Source: Streptomyces sp. NBC_01571
GTDB taxonomy: Bacteria > Actinomycetota > Actinomycetes > Streptomycetales > Streptomycetaceae
Reading direction: 5' to 3'
Assembly: GCF_026339875.1 (NCBI RefSeq)
Contig: NZ_JAPEPZ010000001.1
Location: 8,494,001 to 8,558,000 of the forward strand
DNA length: 64,000 bases
In this document: positions 54,669 to 62,904 of the stretch, piece by piece
Numbering within the stretch: position 1 is the stretch's first letter
How the letters are laid out: every line of letters begins with the position of its first letter
The notes under the pieces: model-generated
The model's database searches: none
What the model was told of the DNA's origin: nothing
What the model saw: only the letters and a program-made list of their open reading frames with translations
Made by a program: the position numbers and the translations under genes

Positions 54669-54886
54669 CTGCGACGTAGGTGAATCTGCGCTCTGCCGAG
54701 CGCGGCCCCAGCGGGGTCGGCGCGCATCTCCGCGGGATGAGGCCAAACTGCCGCCCGAGGAAGCGATGTTGCGCCCGGGAGGCGCCGCCCGCGCGGGAGG
54801 CGGGCGGCGTCGTGGAGACCCGGTGGCGTCGGAACGGGACCGCTGAGATCTTCCCGGCCGACCGATGTCCGTCAGGAATGCGAAGC

Positions 54887-55642
54887 TCAGGCCGTCGGCG
54901 AGTGATCCGCGAGTCGTACGCTGCGGATCGTGATGCCGTTCCAGGCGTCGGCGTTGTCGCGGGACTTGAGGTCAGCCAGCAACTGCTTCGCAGCGACCGT
55001 ACGGGCGTCCGCCTCGGTCGGAGCATCCTCGGCGGCTATCTCGTATTCCCACACGCTGTCATCCCCGCCGTCTTCGGGGTGCTGGAGCTCGACCACCCAC
55101 GTGCCGGTGGAGGAGAACACGACTCCTCCGTCGAGTGTGATCCGAACGGGTACGGCCCCGGGCCAGATCCGGGCGCCGCTCGCGGTGAGCCAGTCCAGCT
55201 CGACGACTACTTGCGCGACGCGGGCTTCGTCGATGTAGAAGGAGCAAGTTCCCCCTGCGATGGTGACGGAGGGGTGGCAGGGAGTCTCCGGGTCGCTGTA
55301 GTCCGCGCCGGAGAAGTGCGCTCCCCGGTTCAGCTCCTGGTAGAGCGCGGTGCCTTGTGTCTCGTCGTCTTCGAGCGTGGACAGGTAGTGGCGGATGGCC
55401 TCGGCGACTTTCCGGGCGAGATCCTCGCCGTTGCTCTGGGCGGGATGTCCGGTGAACCGGGCGATCTCGCCCGCCAAGGCGGCTTCCAGGACGAGGTGAT
55501 GGAGATCGTCGACATGGAGGGTGAACTCGTCGGTCTCGGGTGCGGTCACGCTGCCGCGAACCTCCCAGGGGGAGCGTTCGGCCTTCCAGTCGCTGCCGAG
55601 GATCCCGGCGGCGAGCTGCGCGATGGCTGCGGGAGTATGCAA
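54887..55642 (-). CDS. Hypothetical protein
   Basis: A 251-residue acidic protein from ATG 55642. N-terminal helices (AIAQLAAGILGSDW) precede a hydrophobic helix (HHLVLEAALAGEIARF) and a beta-rich half (ARVAQVVVELDWLTASG, VRITLDGGVVFSSTGTWVVEL). No family recognised. A GCCGTCGGC/GCCGACGGC hairpin lies about 50 bp upstream (55691-55732). Confidence 0.55.
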   Translation of the reverse strand: MHTPAAIAQLAAGILGSDWKAERSPWEVRGSVTAPETDEFTLHVDDLHHLVLEAALAGEIARFTGHPAQSNGEDLARKVAEAIRHYLSTLEDDETQGTALYQELNRGAHFSGADYSDPETPCHPSVTIAGGTCSFYIDEARVAQVVVELDWLTASGARIWPGAVPVRITLDGGVVFSSTGTWVVELQHPEDGGDDSVWEYEIAAEDAPTEADARTVAAKQLLADLKSRDNADAWNGITIRSVRLADHSPTA

Positions 55643-55794
55643 GGTCTGTCTGGTTCCTTCATTTCAGGCGGGAACGCGGGGTGAGAAGGCGCCGTCGGCA
55701 CACGCGTCTCGCAGGCGGTAGAAGCCGACGGCCAGGCTCCACAGCCGGGGGCAGGGTGAGGTCGACAACCCTGGCCCCCGACAGGAGCGGTGGA

Positions 55795-56121
55795 TCAGAA
55801 GAAGAGGAACTTGTCGGGCTCCTCGATGGCGAGCCGGAGCATCTCGGCGTCCGGTCCCCCCTTCGCCATGATCAGCATTCCGGCGAAGCGGCCCGTCTGC
55901 TCCTTCGTCAGCGGGCTCTCACCGTGCGCGGTGAGGAACTCGTCGACCGCGTCCAGCACGTCGTCGGGGTGGGTGAACACTTCGACCAGCCCGAGCAGTC
56001 CGGCCGGCTCGTCGGCCTTCCACAGCTGCGCGCGGAAGCGGCGCAAGGCCGGGTCGAAGATCGCCTGGAGCCGTGTGGTGTCGTTGAGCTGGAGCGGCTT
56101 CGTGAAGTCGTTCAGGTCCAT
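55795..56121 (-). CDS. Small hypothetical protein, first gene of operon
   Basis: A 108-residue protein from ATG 56121, with AGGAG five bases ahead. Helical, with GLLGLVEVFTHPDDVLDAVDEFL and TGRFAGMLIMAKGG. It follows the complete leader of the promoter at 56183. Family unknown. Confidence 0.6.
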   Translation of the reverse strand: MDLNDFTKPLQLNDTTRLQAIFDPALRRFRAQLWKADEPAGLLGLVEVFTHPDDVLDAVDEFLTAHGESPLTKEQTGRFAGMLIMAKGGPDAEMLRLAIEEPDKFLFF

Positions 56122-56140
56122 CGGATCTCCTGATCCTGAG

Positions 56141-56169
56141 TGGGTTCCGGGGGCTTTGCCCTGCCCCCT
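56141..56169 (-). repeat. Leader hairpin with AGGGCAAA loop plus GGAACCCAC
   Basis: Stem GGGGGC/GCCCCC (56150-56155, 56164-56169), loop AGGGCAAA, then CGGAACCCAC 20 bp before the ATG. Almost identical to the 43372 copy. Confidence 0.75.
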
Positions 56170-56182
56170 TTCGACATGGGTA

Positions 56183-56211
56183 AATTTATCTTTATTGGGT
56201 GGGGTGGTCAA
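56183..56211 (-). promoter_or_regulatory. Array promoter 4
   Basis: Minus-strand TTGACC (56206-56211), 17 bp, TAAATT (56183-56188). The spacer is nearly the same as in promoter 1 (ACCCCACCCAA start). Confidence 0.75.
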
Positions 56212-56348
56212 TGCGAAAAGGGGCTCTGGGCTGGTCAAATGCAGGTTTTGACGGGGTTGTCTGAGGCTGGTGTGCCCCGAGTGCTGCGTCCGGGTGGCGG
56301 GCTTGGCCCCGGGGGATGCGTTGCCGTGGGGATCGGCCCCCGGCCCCT

Positions 56349-56491
56349 CCCGGCGAAGAGAGATTTGGGAGGCCGTCGAACGGAGTGCAGGGGAGGCCGC
56401 ACGGTTTTTCTCCGTGACGCAGGAGCGGAGAAAAACCGTGCGGCCGACCTTGCGCGGAGTTCGCCGCGGCCTCCCATACTCGATAGCCGGG
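56349..56491 (-). repeat. Three-tier inverted repeat element R3
   Basis: The architecture of R1 and R2 is kept with mostly different bases: outermost CCCGGC/GCCGGG (56349-56354, 56486-56491), middle GGGAGGCC/GGCCTCCC (56367-56374, 56468-56475) and an inner perfect 20-bp stem (56395-56414, 56426-56445). The right flank ACTCGATAGCCGGG is nearly as in R1. It lies between the 56792 gene and promoter 4. The remaining 56492-56791 holds no convincing gene. Confidence 0.7.
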
Positions 56492-56791
56492 AGGGACACC
56501 GCCCGCACCCGGCCGAGCACATCAGCCCCGGCACCCCACCCGGCCCGTGCGAAACGGCGCGGCGGCCGACATTGCTCTCCGGCTGCTGCCCGGGGATGGC
56601 GACGGACAGGATCACGGCCATGGCGGAGTCGGCCCAGGGACTGGACGGGCTGGCAGCTCGTGTGCGGCGAAACGGCGCCCCCGCCGCGGAAGATGAGTAG
56701 GGGCGTGGCGGGCGTGGCTGGACCAACAGGCCCGACCGGCTACCGCTTCTTCGGCACCCAACCGTTGACCGCTGCGGATGCGACTCCAGCT

Positions 56792-57967
56792 TCAGCCGGT
56801 GGTGGTCTCCGCGGCCGATGCTGTGCTGGGGCCGACGACCTTGCTGAGAATCAGGTCGCGGGCAGGCGGCGGCGCGAACCCCGGGATCTTGAGGAGGTGC
56901 CACTGGCAGCCGGGGAGCAGGCTGTCGAGCGTCGCGAGTGCCTGGCACTGGAACAGCCACATCAGTGCTGAGGATGCACCCCGCGACGGTGTCCAGCGGG
57001 GTTCGCGCAGGGTCGCGATGACGGAGAGCCCTGACATCAACTGCCTGCCGTGCAGCCATTCCTCGACAGCTGCGCCGAGCTGCCCATCCTTCAACTCACC
57101 CTCGACGCGCCGGCACAGATCCAGTGCCCACTCCCGCACCTGGACGGCCGTATGCCAGCCGACGGCGAGGTCTTCCAGCGGAGCCGTGTCGGCCAGCACG
57201 CGCAGGACATCACGGGGGTCGCCGTCGGGGAGGAAGGCCAGGGAGCCGTCCTCGGCGAGGATGCTGGCAGCGGCCTCCGGAACGTCGGCCTGGGTGGTCT
57301 CGACGTGAGAGGCCATCGGATTTGCCGCCATGGCGGGGCTCATGGCGCGCAGCATGGCGCCGATGTCCTGGAGGGGGACGGAACCGCCGATGGTCGCGGT
57401 CACGGCGGTCAGCGTGGCGTCCTTGGGGGTGAGCGGCTGCGGCTCGGGGTTCTGGTCCAGTTCCATCAGTTCGGGCGGGAGTTGACCGAGGGCGCGGGTG
57501 ATGCGCTCGTCAATACGGCGGGCGCGGGCCGGGACGAGCGTGAGGACCTGGCCACGGTCGGCGAGCCGTTGGGAAATCTGGTCCAGCCGCTCATCCGGGT
57601 CACGGCCGTCGGCTGAGGTGTCGTCCTCGCCGGGAAGCGGGTCCGTGTCCACGGCGGCACGGAAGGCGGCACGGACCGTCGCCTCTGGAACCGGGAGGCC
57701 CTCGGCGAACAGAAGAAGCGCCAGGTCCGCCGGCCGCTTACCCCGCCCGGCAAGGCGCGCGAGGGCGACGACCAGATCGAAGCTCTCGGGCGGTGGTGCA
57801 GATGTGCTGCCCCGGCCCCGGCCGAGGCCTCCGCCAGGGATATTCCCCGGCAGGAGCCCGGCCCGCCGCCAGGCGGCGAGCTGCTTGACGGTGACGGACA
57901 AGTCGTGACGCGCCGCGTGATCGATGAGGCGCTGGTCGGCGGCACTGGGCACTTTGCTGAAAGCCAC
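56792..57967 (-). CDS. Hypothetical protein with N-terminal MerR-like helix-turn-helix
   Basis: A 391-residue protein from ATG 57967. Residues 22-42 (DLSVTVKQLAAWRRAGLLPG) look like a MerR/winged helix-turn-helix start, followed by a Gly-rich linker and a long helical domain with FDLVVALARLAGRGKRPADLALLLF and LPVPEATVRAAFRAAV. It sits at the far end of the array without an array promoter or hairpin. It could be the array's regulator or an independent gene. Confidence 0.6.
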   Translation of the reverse strand: MAFSKVPSAADQRLIDHAARHDLSVTVKQLAAWRRAGLLPGNIPGGGLGRGRGSTSAPPPESFDLVVALARLAGRGKRPADLALLLFAEGLPVPEATVRAAFRAAVDTDPLPGEDDTSADGRDPDERLDQISQRLADRGQVLTLVPARARRIDERITRALGQLPPELMELDQNPEPQPLTPKDATLTAVTATIGGSVPLQDIGAMLRAMSPAMAANPMASHVETTQADVPEAAASILAEDGSLAFLPDGDPRDVLRVLADTAPLEDLAVGWHTAVQVREWALDLCRRVEGELKDGQLGAAVEEWLHGRQLMSGLSVIATLREPRWTPSRGASSALMWLFQCQALATLDSLLPGCQWHLLKIPGFAPPPARDLILSKVVGPSTASAAETTTG

Positions 57968-58209
57968 AAAAGGACGCTACCGGAACACACCGGGAGAGCG
58001 GACGCCTTTGGAGACCCCCCACCTTCGTCCAGTCGTCTCGACCGCAGCCCCGCAAAGTGGCGGAGAAATGGCAGCGGAACGGCAGCGTTATGGCGTAGCT
58101 ACGCCGTCGCGCAGCAGCCACCGTGGATGCCGTTCACCAGCCGCGTCTGCGGCGCCGCCCGAGCGTGGACGGCACCGCAGACGCCCGACGCGCAGAGGAC
58201 GTACTGCTC

Positions 58210-58434
58210 ATGACCACGGACACCGACACGCCACACCGGCAGGACGACGGCCACCGGGAGCTGCGCCTGGCGGTCCTGCTCCTCGCCCTGGTGCTGGGGC
58301 TCCTGATCGCCGGGGCCGCCGTCTATCTCGCCCGCGAGCACCCGGCGCTCGCCGAGCCGCTCGGGGTGGGGGCCGCCGTTATGAGCGCGCTCGCTGCCGT
58401 GGCCGGCGTGGTGGCCCGTGCGCTGCGACGGTGA
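58210..58434 (+). CDS. Small membrane protein
   Basis: A 74-residue protein from ATG 58210 (AGAGGAC precedes). A polar 17-residue N-terminus is followed by two hydrophobic spans (LAVLLLALVLGLLIAGAAVYLA and VGAAVMSALAAVAGVVARAL split by a short polar turn) and a basic end. Probably a two-span inner-membrane protein of unknown role. Confidence 0.65.
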   Translation: MTTDTDTPHRQDDGHRELRLAVLLLALVLGLLIAGAAVYLAREHPALAEPLGVGAAVMSALAAVAGVVARALRR

Positions 58435-58453
58435 CAGGGGGCTGTGATGTGGG

Positions 58454-58957
58454 CTACCGCTGCTCGTCAGGCGGCGCGGGGCCGCCGACCGCGTGCTCGG
58501 TCAGGTGGGTCTGCAGTTCGTCCAGGAGTACGACGGCGTCCTCTACGGTCACGTACGACATGCAGATCGAGGCGGTGGCGTCGGCCGCAACCTTGATCTC
58601 GAATTCCGCGTACGTGGCTTCGTCGTCCCAGTTGTAGGTGCCGGGTGGCGCGGCTGCGATTCCCTCGGGTCCTTCGTCGAACCAGTCGCACCCGAAGATG
58701 ACTTCAAGGGTTCTACCGAGGGTGGTCTGCGGGATCCCGGTGAAATCCACCGTGGCGCGGCCGTGATCGTCGAAGCACACGAAGCCGGTCGCCTCTCCGG
58801 GTCGTTCGACTTTCATACGCGGATCGCAGCAGCCCGTTGGGCGATCCATGCGTGCAAGGCCGGGGAAGGCTGCGGCAAAGGCGGCCAGGGCGGCGTCCTG
58901 CTGGTCGGTCCAGGCTGTGCGCCAGTTCTCAAGGGCACGGCGGGTGTGCGGCTGCAT
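58454..58957 (-). CDS. Hypothetical protein
   Basis: A 167-residue acidic protein from ATG 58957. N-terminal helix ENWRTAWTDQQDAALAAFAA, a CC pair (TGCCDPRM), FVCFDDHGRATVDFTGI and a C-terminal helix EDAVVLLDELQTHL. No family recognised. It is convergent with the small membrane protein gene. Confidence 0.55.
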   Translation of the reverse strand: MQPHTRRALENWRTAWTDQQDAALAAFAAAFPGLARMDRPTGCCDPRMKVERPGEATGFVCFDDHGRATVDFTGIPQTTLGRTLEVIFGCDWFDEGPEGIAAAPPGTYNWDDEATYAEFEIKVAADATASICMSYVTVEDAVVLLDELQTHLTEHAVGGPAPPDEQR

Positions 58958-59088
58958 GGGCTCTCCGATCCGTCACGATCGAGAAGGCCAGGATGTGAAG
59001 TGGTACAACGCGGTGCAGGCGGGGCCCGATCGGCTGTTTCGCCACGGGGCGGGTGTGCGGGCCGGGGCCTCTACGCGGAGGGGTACCG

Positions 59089-59268
59089 CTAGCCGGCGGG
59101 TGTTTCCTGCGGCCCGGATTCGGTGGGGCGATGGGGAGGCTGAAGGGCGCGTCGGTGCCGGCGGCGCTCGGTCGGCTCGGCGATGAACCGCAGCGCCATG
59201 GTGGTGTCCGGGGTGAGCCGGATGGCCCAGGGGGCGGCTGGCGGCGGCTGTTGATGGTCTCGACTCAT
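59089..59268 (-). CDS. Small hypothetical protein coupled to hydrolase
   Basis: A 59-residue frame starting MSRDHQQPPPAAPWAIRL with ATG inside the hydrolase stop (ATGA) and GAGG nine bases upstream. It contains TMALRFIAEPTERRR and a Pro-rich end. It is supported by overlap and ribosome site rather than by homology. Confidence 0.45.
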   Translation of the reverse strand: MSRDHQQPPPAAPWAIRLTPDTTMALRFIAEPTERRRHRRALQPPHRPTESGPQETPAG

Positions 59269-60212
59269 GTGCGTTCACCTCGGGGCGCCGCGGAGGCGGG
59301 GGCGCGGAGCGCCGCCTCGGCCATCCGGTTCAGGACCTGGGTCACGGCGGCATGGCCGACTCTGTCGGTGGGCAGTCGGTGCCCGGCGCCTATGACGGGC
59401 TCGTGCATACGTGCTTTAGGCAGTTGCTGGGCCAGCTCATGGGTCTGGGACAGGGGAATCCAGTCGTCCAACTCGCCCGTGACGATTTCGACGTGGCCGG
59501 CGAGTGCGTCGAGGGCGTGGAGCATCTCGGCCGTGGTGTAGGTGCGCAGGGACTTCCACAGCTGGGCGATCTGCGCCGTGGGCGTACGGCGGATGGCTTG
59601 TCGGCTCGGAGGCGGGGTGTCGCCGCCGTGCTGCGTCTCGGGGCGAAGGGCCCACGGGTGACGGCTCGGCAGCCGGCGCCGTGCGACGTCGGCGGCGGGC
59701 GGAAGCCAGCAGAGAGGATAGGAGTAGCCCGCACGGGCCGCTGCCTTGATCCAGTGGAGCGGGTGGTTGCCCGGCACCAGCTGGGCCCGACTGCAGGCCG
59801 TCGAGATCAGGGCTACGTGGGGACGTCGGCGACGGATGAGTTCCGGCTGCCGGGCAGCAACAGTGAGGGCTGCCATGCCGCCCATGCTGTGCCCGGCGAG
59901 GACGATTGGTCCGTGAGGCGTTGTCGCGTCGACGACGTGGGCGAGGTCGGCGCCGAGCCGGTCGACGGTCAAGGCCGCGCGGCCTGGAACCGAGTTGCCG
60001 TGGGCCCGCTGGTCGTAGCGGACGACCCGGACGCCGCCGGCAGACAGCTCGCGCGCCTGCAGCCGCCACACGTCCGCCGTCATCAGGAAACCGTGGCTCA
60101 GGATCACCGTCACTCCGGCATGCGACGGACCATCGGTGTACACGGTCAGCCGGGCGCCGTCGTCGGTGACAACGGTGGACCGCTCGGTACCCGACGGAGT
60201 AGCCGCCCTCAC
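59265..60212 (-). CDS. Alpha/beta hydrolase
   Basis: A 315-residue protein starting with GTG inside the GNAT stop (GTGA). VILSHGFLMTADVW carries the oxyanion turn, GHSMGG holds the nucleophilic Ser, and the acid and His are plausibly in GELDDWIP and GAGHRLP near the C-terminus. Typical length for the family and no signal peptide, so a cytosolic esterase/lipase-type enzyme. The substrate is unknown. Confidence 0.8.
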   Translation of the reverse strand: MRAATPSGTERSTVVTDDGARLTVYTDGPSHAGVTVILSHGFLMTADVWRLQARELSAGGVRVVRYDQRAHGNSVPGRAALTVDRLGADLAHVVDATTPHGPIVLAGHSMGGMAALTVAARQPELIRRRRPHVALISTACSRAQLVPGNHPLHWIKAAARAGYSYPLCWLPPAADVARRRLPSRHPWALRPETQHGGDTPPPSRQAIRRTPTAQIAQLWKSLRTYTTAEMLHALDALAGHVEIVTGELDDWIPLSQTHELAQQLPKARMHEPVIGAGHRLPTDRVGHAAVTQVLNRMAEAALRAPASAAPRGERT

Positions 60213-60811
60213 AGCGCTATCCGCAGTTCGATCTCGTCGGCCACGTCTAGGCCGGAGTTGGGCAGCAGGCCGAGGAGCGCCATGTTGCGCACATACGAGG
60301 TCTGGGGCAGGGTCGGGCCGCCGAGGTGCGCGACGATGAGTAGCATCCGCCAGTTCGTCCACAGCGACGTCACGGTGAGGGACGTGAATCCCGCGTCGCG
60401 GGCGAGGTCGGCGACGAGGTCGGCCAGCCGGGTGCCGAGCCCGCGCGACTGGTAGGCATGCGGAGGTAGGTCGGTCACCAGGAGCGCCACTTCGCACGCT
60501 TCCGGCGCGCGGGAGCTCTCGATCATCGACGCCATGGCCACTGCGTGACCGGAGTGGTCCGCGGTGACGAGGAGCACGCGGCTGCGGGGGCTGTCCACTA
60601 TGCGCTGCCACGCTGCAGCGGAGAAGCCGGGGCGACGGCCTCTGTAGAGTGCGAAGAGGTTGCCTGTGCTGCACCGTGCGTGCAGATCTTCGACGAGGGG
60701 GTAGTCCGCGATGGTCGCGGTGCGTGCGTAGGTGATCGTGCCGTCGTCGAGCACGAGGAGCGTGTCGCGGCGGGCATCGGTAAGGAGCGGGGGCACAGGG
60801 AGATCTCCCAT
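60209..60811 (-). CDS. GNAT-family acetyltransferase (1)
   Basis: A 200-residue protein. The acetyl-CoA loop is in YQSRGLGTRLADLVADLA, preceded by the strand ACEVALLVTD. An N-terminal strand-helix pair (ARTATIADYPLVEDLHARCS) fits the fold. It is the first gene of a tightly coupled trio with the hydrolase and the 59-residue gene. It resembles the 61075 product in HARCS near the N-terminus. Confidence 0.78.
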   Translation of the reverse strand: MGDLPVPPLLTDARRDTLLVLDDGTITYARTATIADYPLVEDLHARCSTGNLFALYRGRRPGFSAAAWQRIVDSPRSRVLLVTADHSGHAVAMASMIESSRAPEACEVALLVTDLPPHAYQSRGLGTRLADLVADLARDAGFTSLTVTSLWTNWRMLLIVAHLGGPTLPQTSYVRNMALLGLLPNSGLDVADEIELRIAL

Positions 60812-61074
60812 TCTGCGTCGGATTGCGTGATGTGGCTGTTCAGGAACAGCCAGCGGTACCGCGCGATGTCAGCCCCCGAGATGACCGGTCGCGCCCGGAG
60901 CGTGCTCTGTCCTACGGAACTCGCCGAGCCGTGGTGCCACGCTCTTGGCGGCTGGTGCCCCGGCGGCGGAAGGCGACGGGGCGGGTGTGAAAACCGCGAT
61001 CCCGGTGCCGTCGGTCCCGGTTGGTTCTGGCATGACGCCGCGCAAGGCTTTGGCGGAGGGCCTGGTACATGGGC

Positions 61075-61710
61075 CTACGCCTCCACGGGGATCACGGTGT
61101 TCAGCGTGGGCCCGTCCCTGCCCGTGACGCGGGCGTGCAGCCCCCGCAGGATGGACAGCATCCGCTGGTTGCCGCTTCCTGCCATGGCCGCGATCCCATA
61201 GCAGTCGAGGGTGTGGGTGCGCGCGAGGTCCACCGCGTAGTGGGCAAGGGCGGTGCCCAGCCCCTGCCCCTGCCAGGAGTCCTCGACGAGGATGCCGAGT
61301 TCGCGGACATGCGGGACCGACGTCCGGAGCAGGTGAGTGACAGCAATGATGCGGGTTGGTTCCTGGAGCGGGATGGTGACCAAGGTGGTCCCGTCGGACC
61401 GGTCACACAAATGCCCCCATTCGCGGGTCGTCACGGCCTGCCGGGCGGCGTGGTAGCGGGCATAGCGCGATTCCAGCGAGCACCGGGCGTGCATGCTATT
61501 GACTTCGTCGAGGTCATTGAGATGCGCGGTTCGGGTCAACGTGAGCTGGTTCGCGCGCGTGGTTATCGGCCGTGGCGTGGGATCGACCAGCAACGAGGAA
61601 ACCGCCAGTTGCAACACGGCAGGTGTCGGCTCTCGCGCACGGGCGGGGCCTTCTCGCGGAAAGGCGCCGCTTTGATCAGCGACTTCCGAGCTACCGCCCT
61701 TCTTCGTCAT
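61075..61710 (-). CDS. GNAT-family acetyltransferase (2)
   Basis: A 211-residue protein from ATG 61710 (GGGAGG upstream); a longer start at 61749 is possible. LTRTAHLNDLDEVNSMHARCS, then VRELGILVEDSWQGQGLGTALAHYAV, the classic strand plus acetyl-CoA loop. A shared HARCS motif suggests the two GNAT genes are paralogues. The substrate is unknown. Confidence 0.78.
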   Translation of the reverse strand: MTKKGGSSEVADQSGAFPREGPARAREPTPAVLQLAVSSLLVDPTPRPITTRANQLTLTRTAHLNDLDEVNSMHARCSLESRYARYHAARQAVTTREWGHLCDRSDGTTLVTIPLQEPTRIIAVTHLLRTSVPHVRELGILVEDSWQGQGLGTALAHYAVDLARTHTLDCYGIAAMAGSGNQRMLSILRGLHARVTGRDGPTLNTVIPVEA

Positions 61711-61809
61711 CCGATCTTCTTCCTCCCCCAGAGCCGATTCGCTCGGCACCGGTTGCCCAGGCGTCCGGTCAGCTCTTTACGGGTCATTCCCGAGGCTCCT
61801 TTTTCAGCG

Positions 61810-62169
61810 TCAGTCGAGCTGCATCGGGACGCAGTCGTAGGCCAGGCGCTTGGCTATCCAGCCCGTGGAGTTCTTGGGCAGTCCGGTCCGGGACTTCTGC
61901 CCGAGCCGCAGCTTGATCCACGAGCCTTTGGTGGCGAGCTTCTTGCCCCAGTCGCCGCGGTACAGCAGTCCCTTCGACGCGTAACCGGTCCCGGGTCCGG
62001 TCCTGAAGTTCACGGCGTTGGTGTTGACCGTGTAGTACACGCGGGGAACGCACGGCGCCTCTGCCGCGCTGGCGGTCTGGGCCGTGGCGGCGGTCACTCC
62101 GGCGGTCAGGGACAGTGCGAGAGTCACGGAAGCGGCGAGACGAGCAGGCACGCGAGCGCGGAGATTCAT
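61810..62169 (-). CDS. Secreted SH3-like protein (1)
   Basis: A 119-residue protein from ATG 62169 (AAGGA ahead). Signal peptide of about 36 residues ending ASAAEA. The mature part NAVNFRTGPGTGYASKGLLY...GWIAKRL is a bacterial SH3 domain, which typically binds cell-wall peptides. Two Cys (APC, YDC) could form a disulfide. Confidence 0.8.
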   Translation of the reverse strand: MNLRARVPARLAASVTLALSLTAGVTAATAQTASAAEAPCVPRVYYTVNTNAVNFRTGPGTGYASKGLLYRGDWGKKLATKGSWIKLRLGQKSRTGLPKNSTGWIAKRLAYDCVPMQLD

Positions 62170-62423
62170 GGAGTTCCTTCGTCGGAGGGACCTTGCAGAG
62201 GAAATGGGCCGCCGCGAGCGGGAACGTGGCACGGCTGGATGGCGCTGCGCCGTGGCCAGTGACCTCGATCGCTGTGGCGATTGACGGCGCGGGACGCTCG
62301 AAGGCTCGCCGGTCCGTTCGGTGTTGGGCCCGGAGGCGGATGCGGCGGGTTCACCTGACGGATGCGACATGGGCGCATCAGCCCTCACGGAAGGCGAGGC
62401 GCCGTCGCTGTTTCCGGCGTCGC

Positions 62424-62768
62424 TCAGCCGGCCAGTTGGTAGAGCATGTCGCTGCGGATCCAGCCCGTGGTTCCCTTGGCCAGGCCCCCCTTCGAACGCT
62501 TGGCCAGAGAGCTGTAGTACCAGTTGCCCTTCCCGCAGTAGACGCGCACGCGGTCACCGTCGTAGAGCCGCCCCTTGGCGGTGTAGCTGGTGCTGGGGCC
62601 CGTTCGGTAGTTGACGCCGTCCCCGTCCACCGTGCCGGTGAAGTCGGCCAGGTTGTACGTGCACTTGGGAGAGGTGGCTGCGGACGCCGTCGGCGCCAGA
62701 GTCATCGCGCCTCCGGCGAGGAGGGCGGTGGATACAGCCAGGGCTGCGGTTCGGCGGAGCGCGGTCAT
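62424..62768 (-). CDS. Secreted SH3-like protein (2)
   Basis: A 114-residue protein from ATG 62768 (AAGGAG nine bases ahead). Signal peptide ending PTASAAT, then DGVNYRTGPSTSYTAKGRLYDGD...GWIRSDML, the same SH3 layout as the gene 250 bp downstream, so the two are tandem paralogues. Confidence 0.8.
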   Translation of the reverse strand: MTALRRTAALAVSTALLAGGAMTLAPTASAATSPKCTYNLADFTGTVDGDGVNYRTGPSTSYTAKGRLYDGDRVRVYCGKGNWYYSSLAKRSKGGLAKGTTGWIRSDMLYQLAG

Positions 62769-62823
62769 GATCCAGGACTCCTTCTCTGAGACATCAGGAC
62801 TCCGGCGGCACGAAGCCGCCGTC

Positions 62824-62904
62824 ATCAACAGGTGTTTATGTTAGGTGGCAATTTTTGCTTATGGTCGAGCCTTGCGAGGGTTAGGTCTATCAACATGTGT
62901 TGAT
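62824..62904. promoter_or_regulatory. Paired operator-like repeats upstream of SH3 gene
   Basis: ATCAACA-GG-TGTTTAT (62824-62839) and ATCAACA-TG-TGTTGAT (62889-62904) share arms and a two-base centre and are 65 bp apart. They lie 56-136 bp upstream of the SH3 gene start. The rest of 62905-63174 holds no gene that could be supported. Confidence 0.45.

Noticed and set aside
42204..56169. Possible CRISPR array because of many short repeats
   Set aside because: The repeats are 0.3-2 kb apart, each is an inverted repeat at a gene start, and there are no regular spacers and no cas genes.
56596..56700. A 34-codon plus-strand frame (MATDRITAMAESAQGLDGLA...)
   Set aside because: It has no ribosome site and is against the direction of all neighbours; not enough support to call a gene.
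58973..59278. A 101-codon minus-strand frame overlapping the hydrolase end
   Set aside because: The alternative 59-codon frame at 59089-59268 has an ATGA overlap and a ribosome site, whereas this one is Arg/Pro/Ser-rich.
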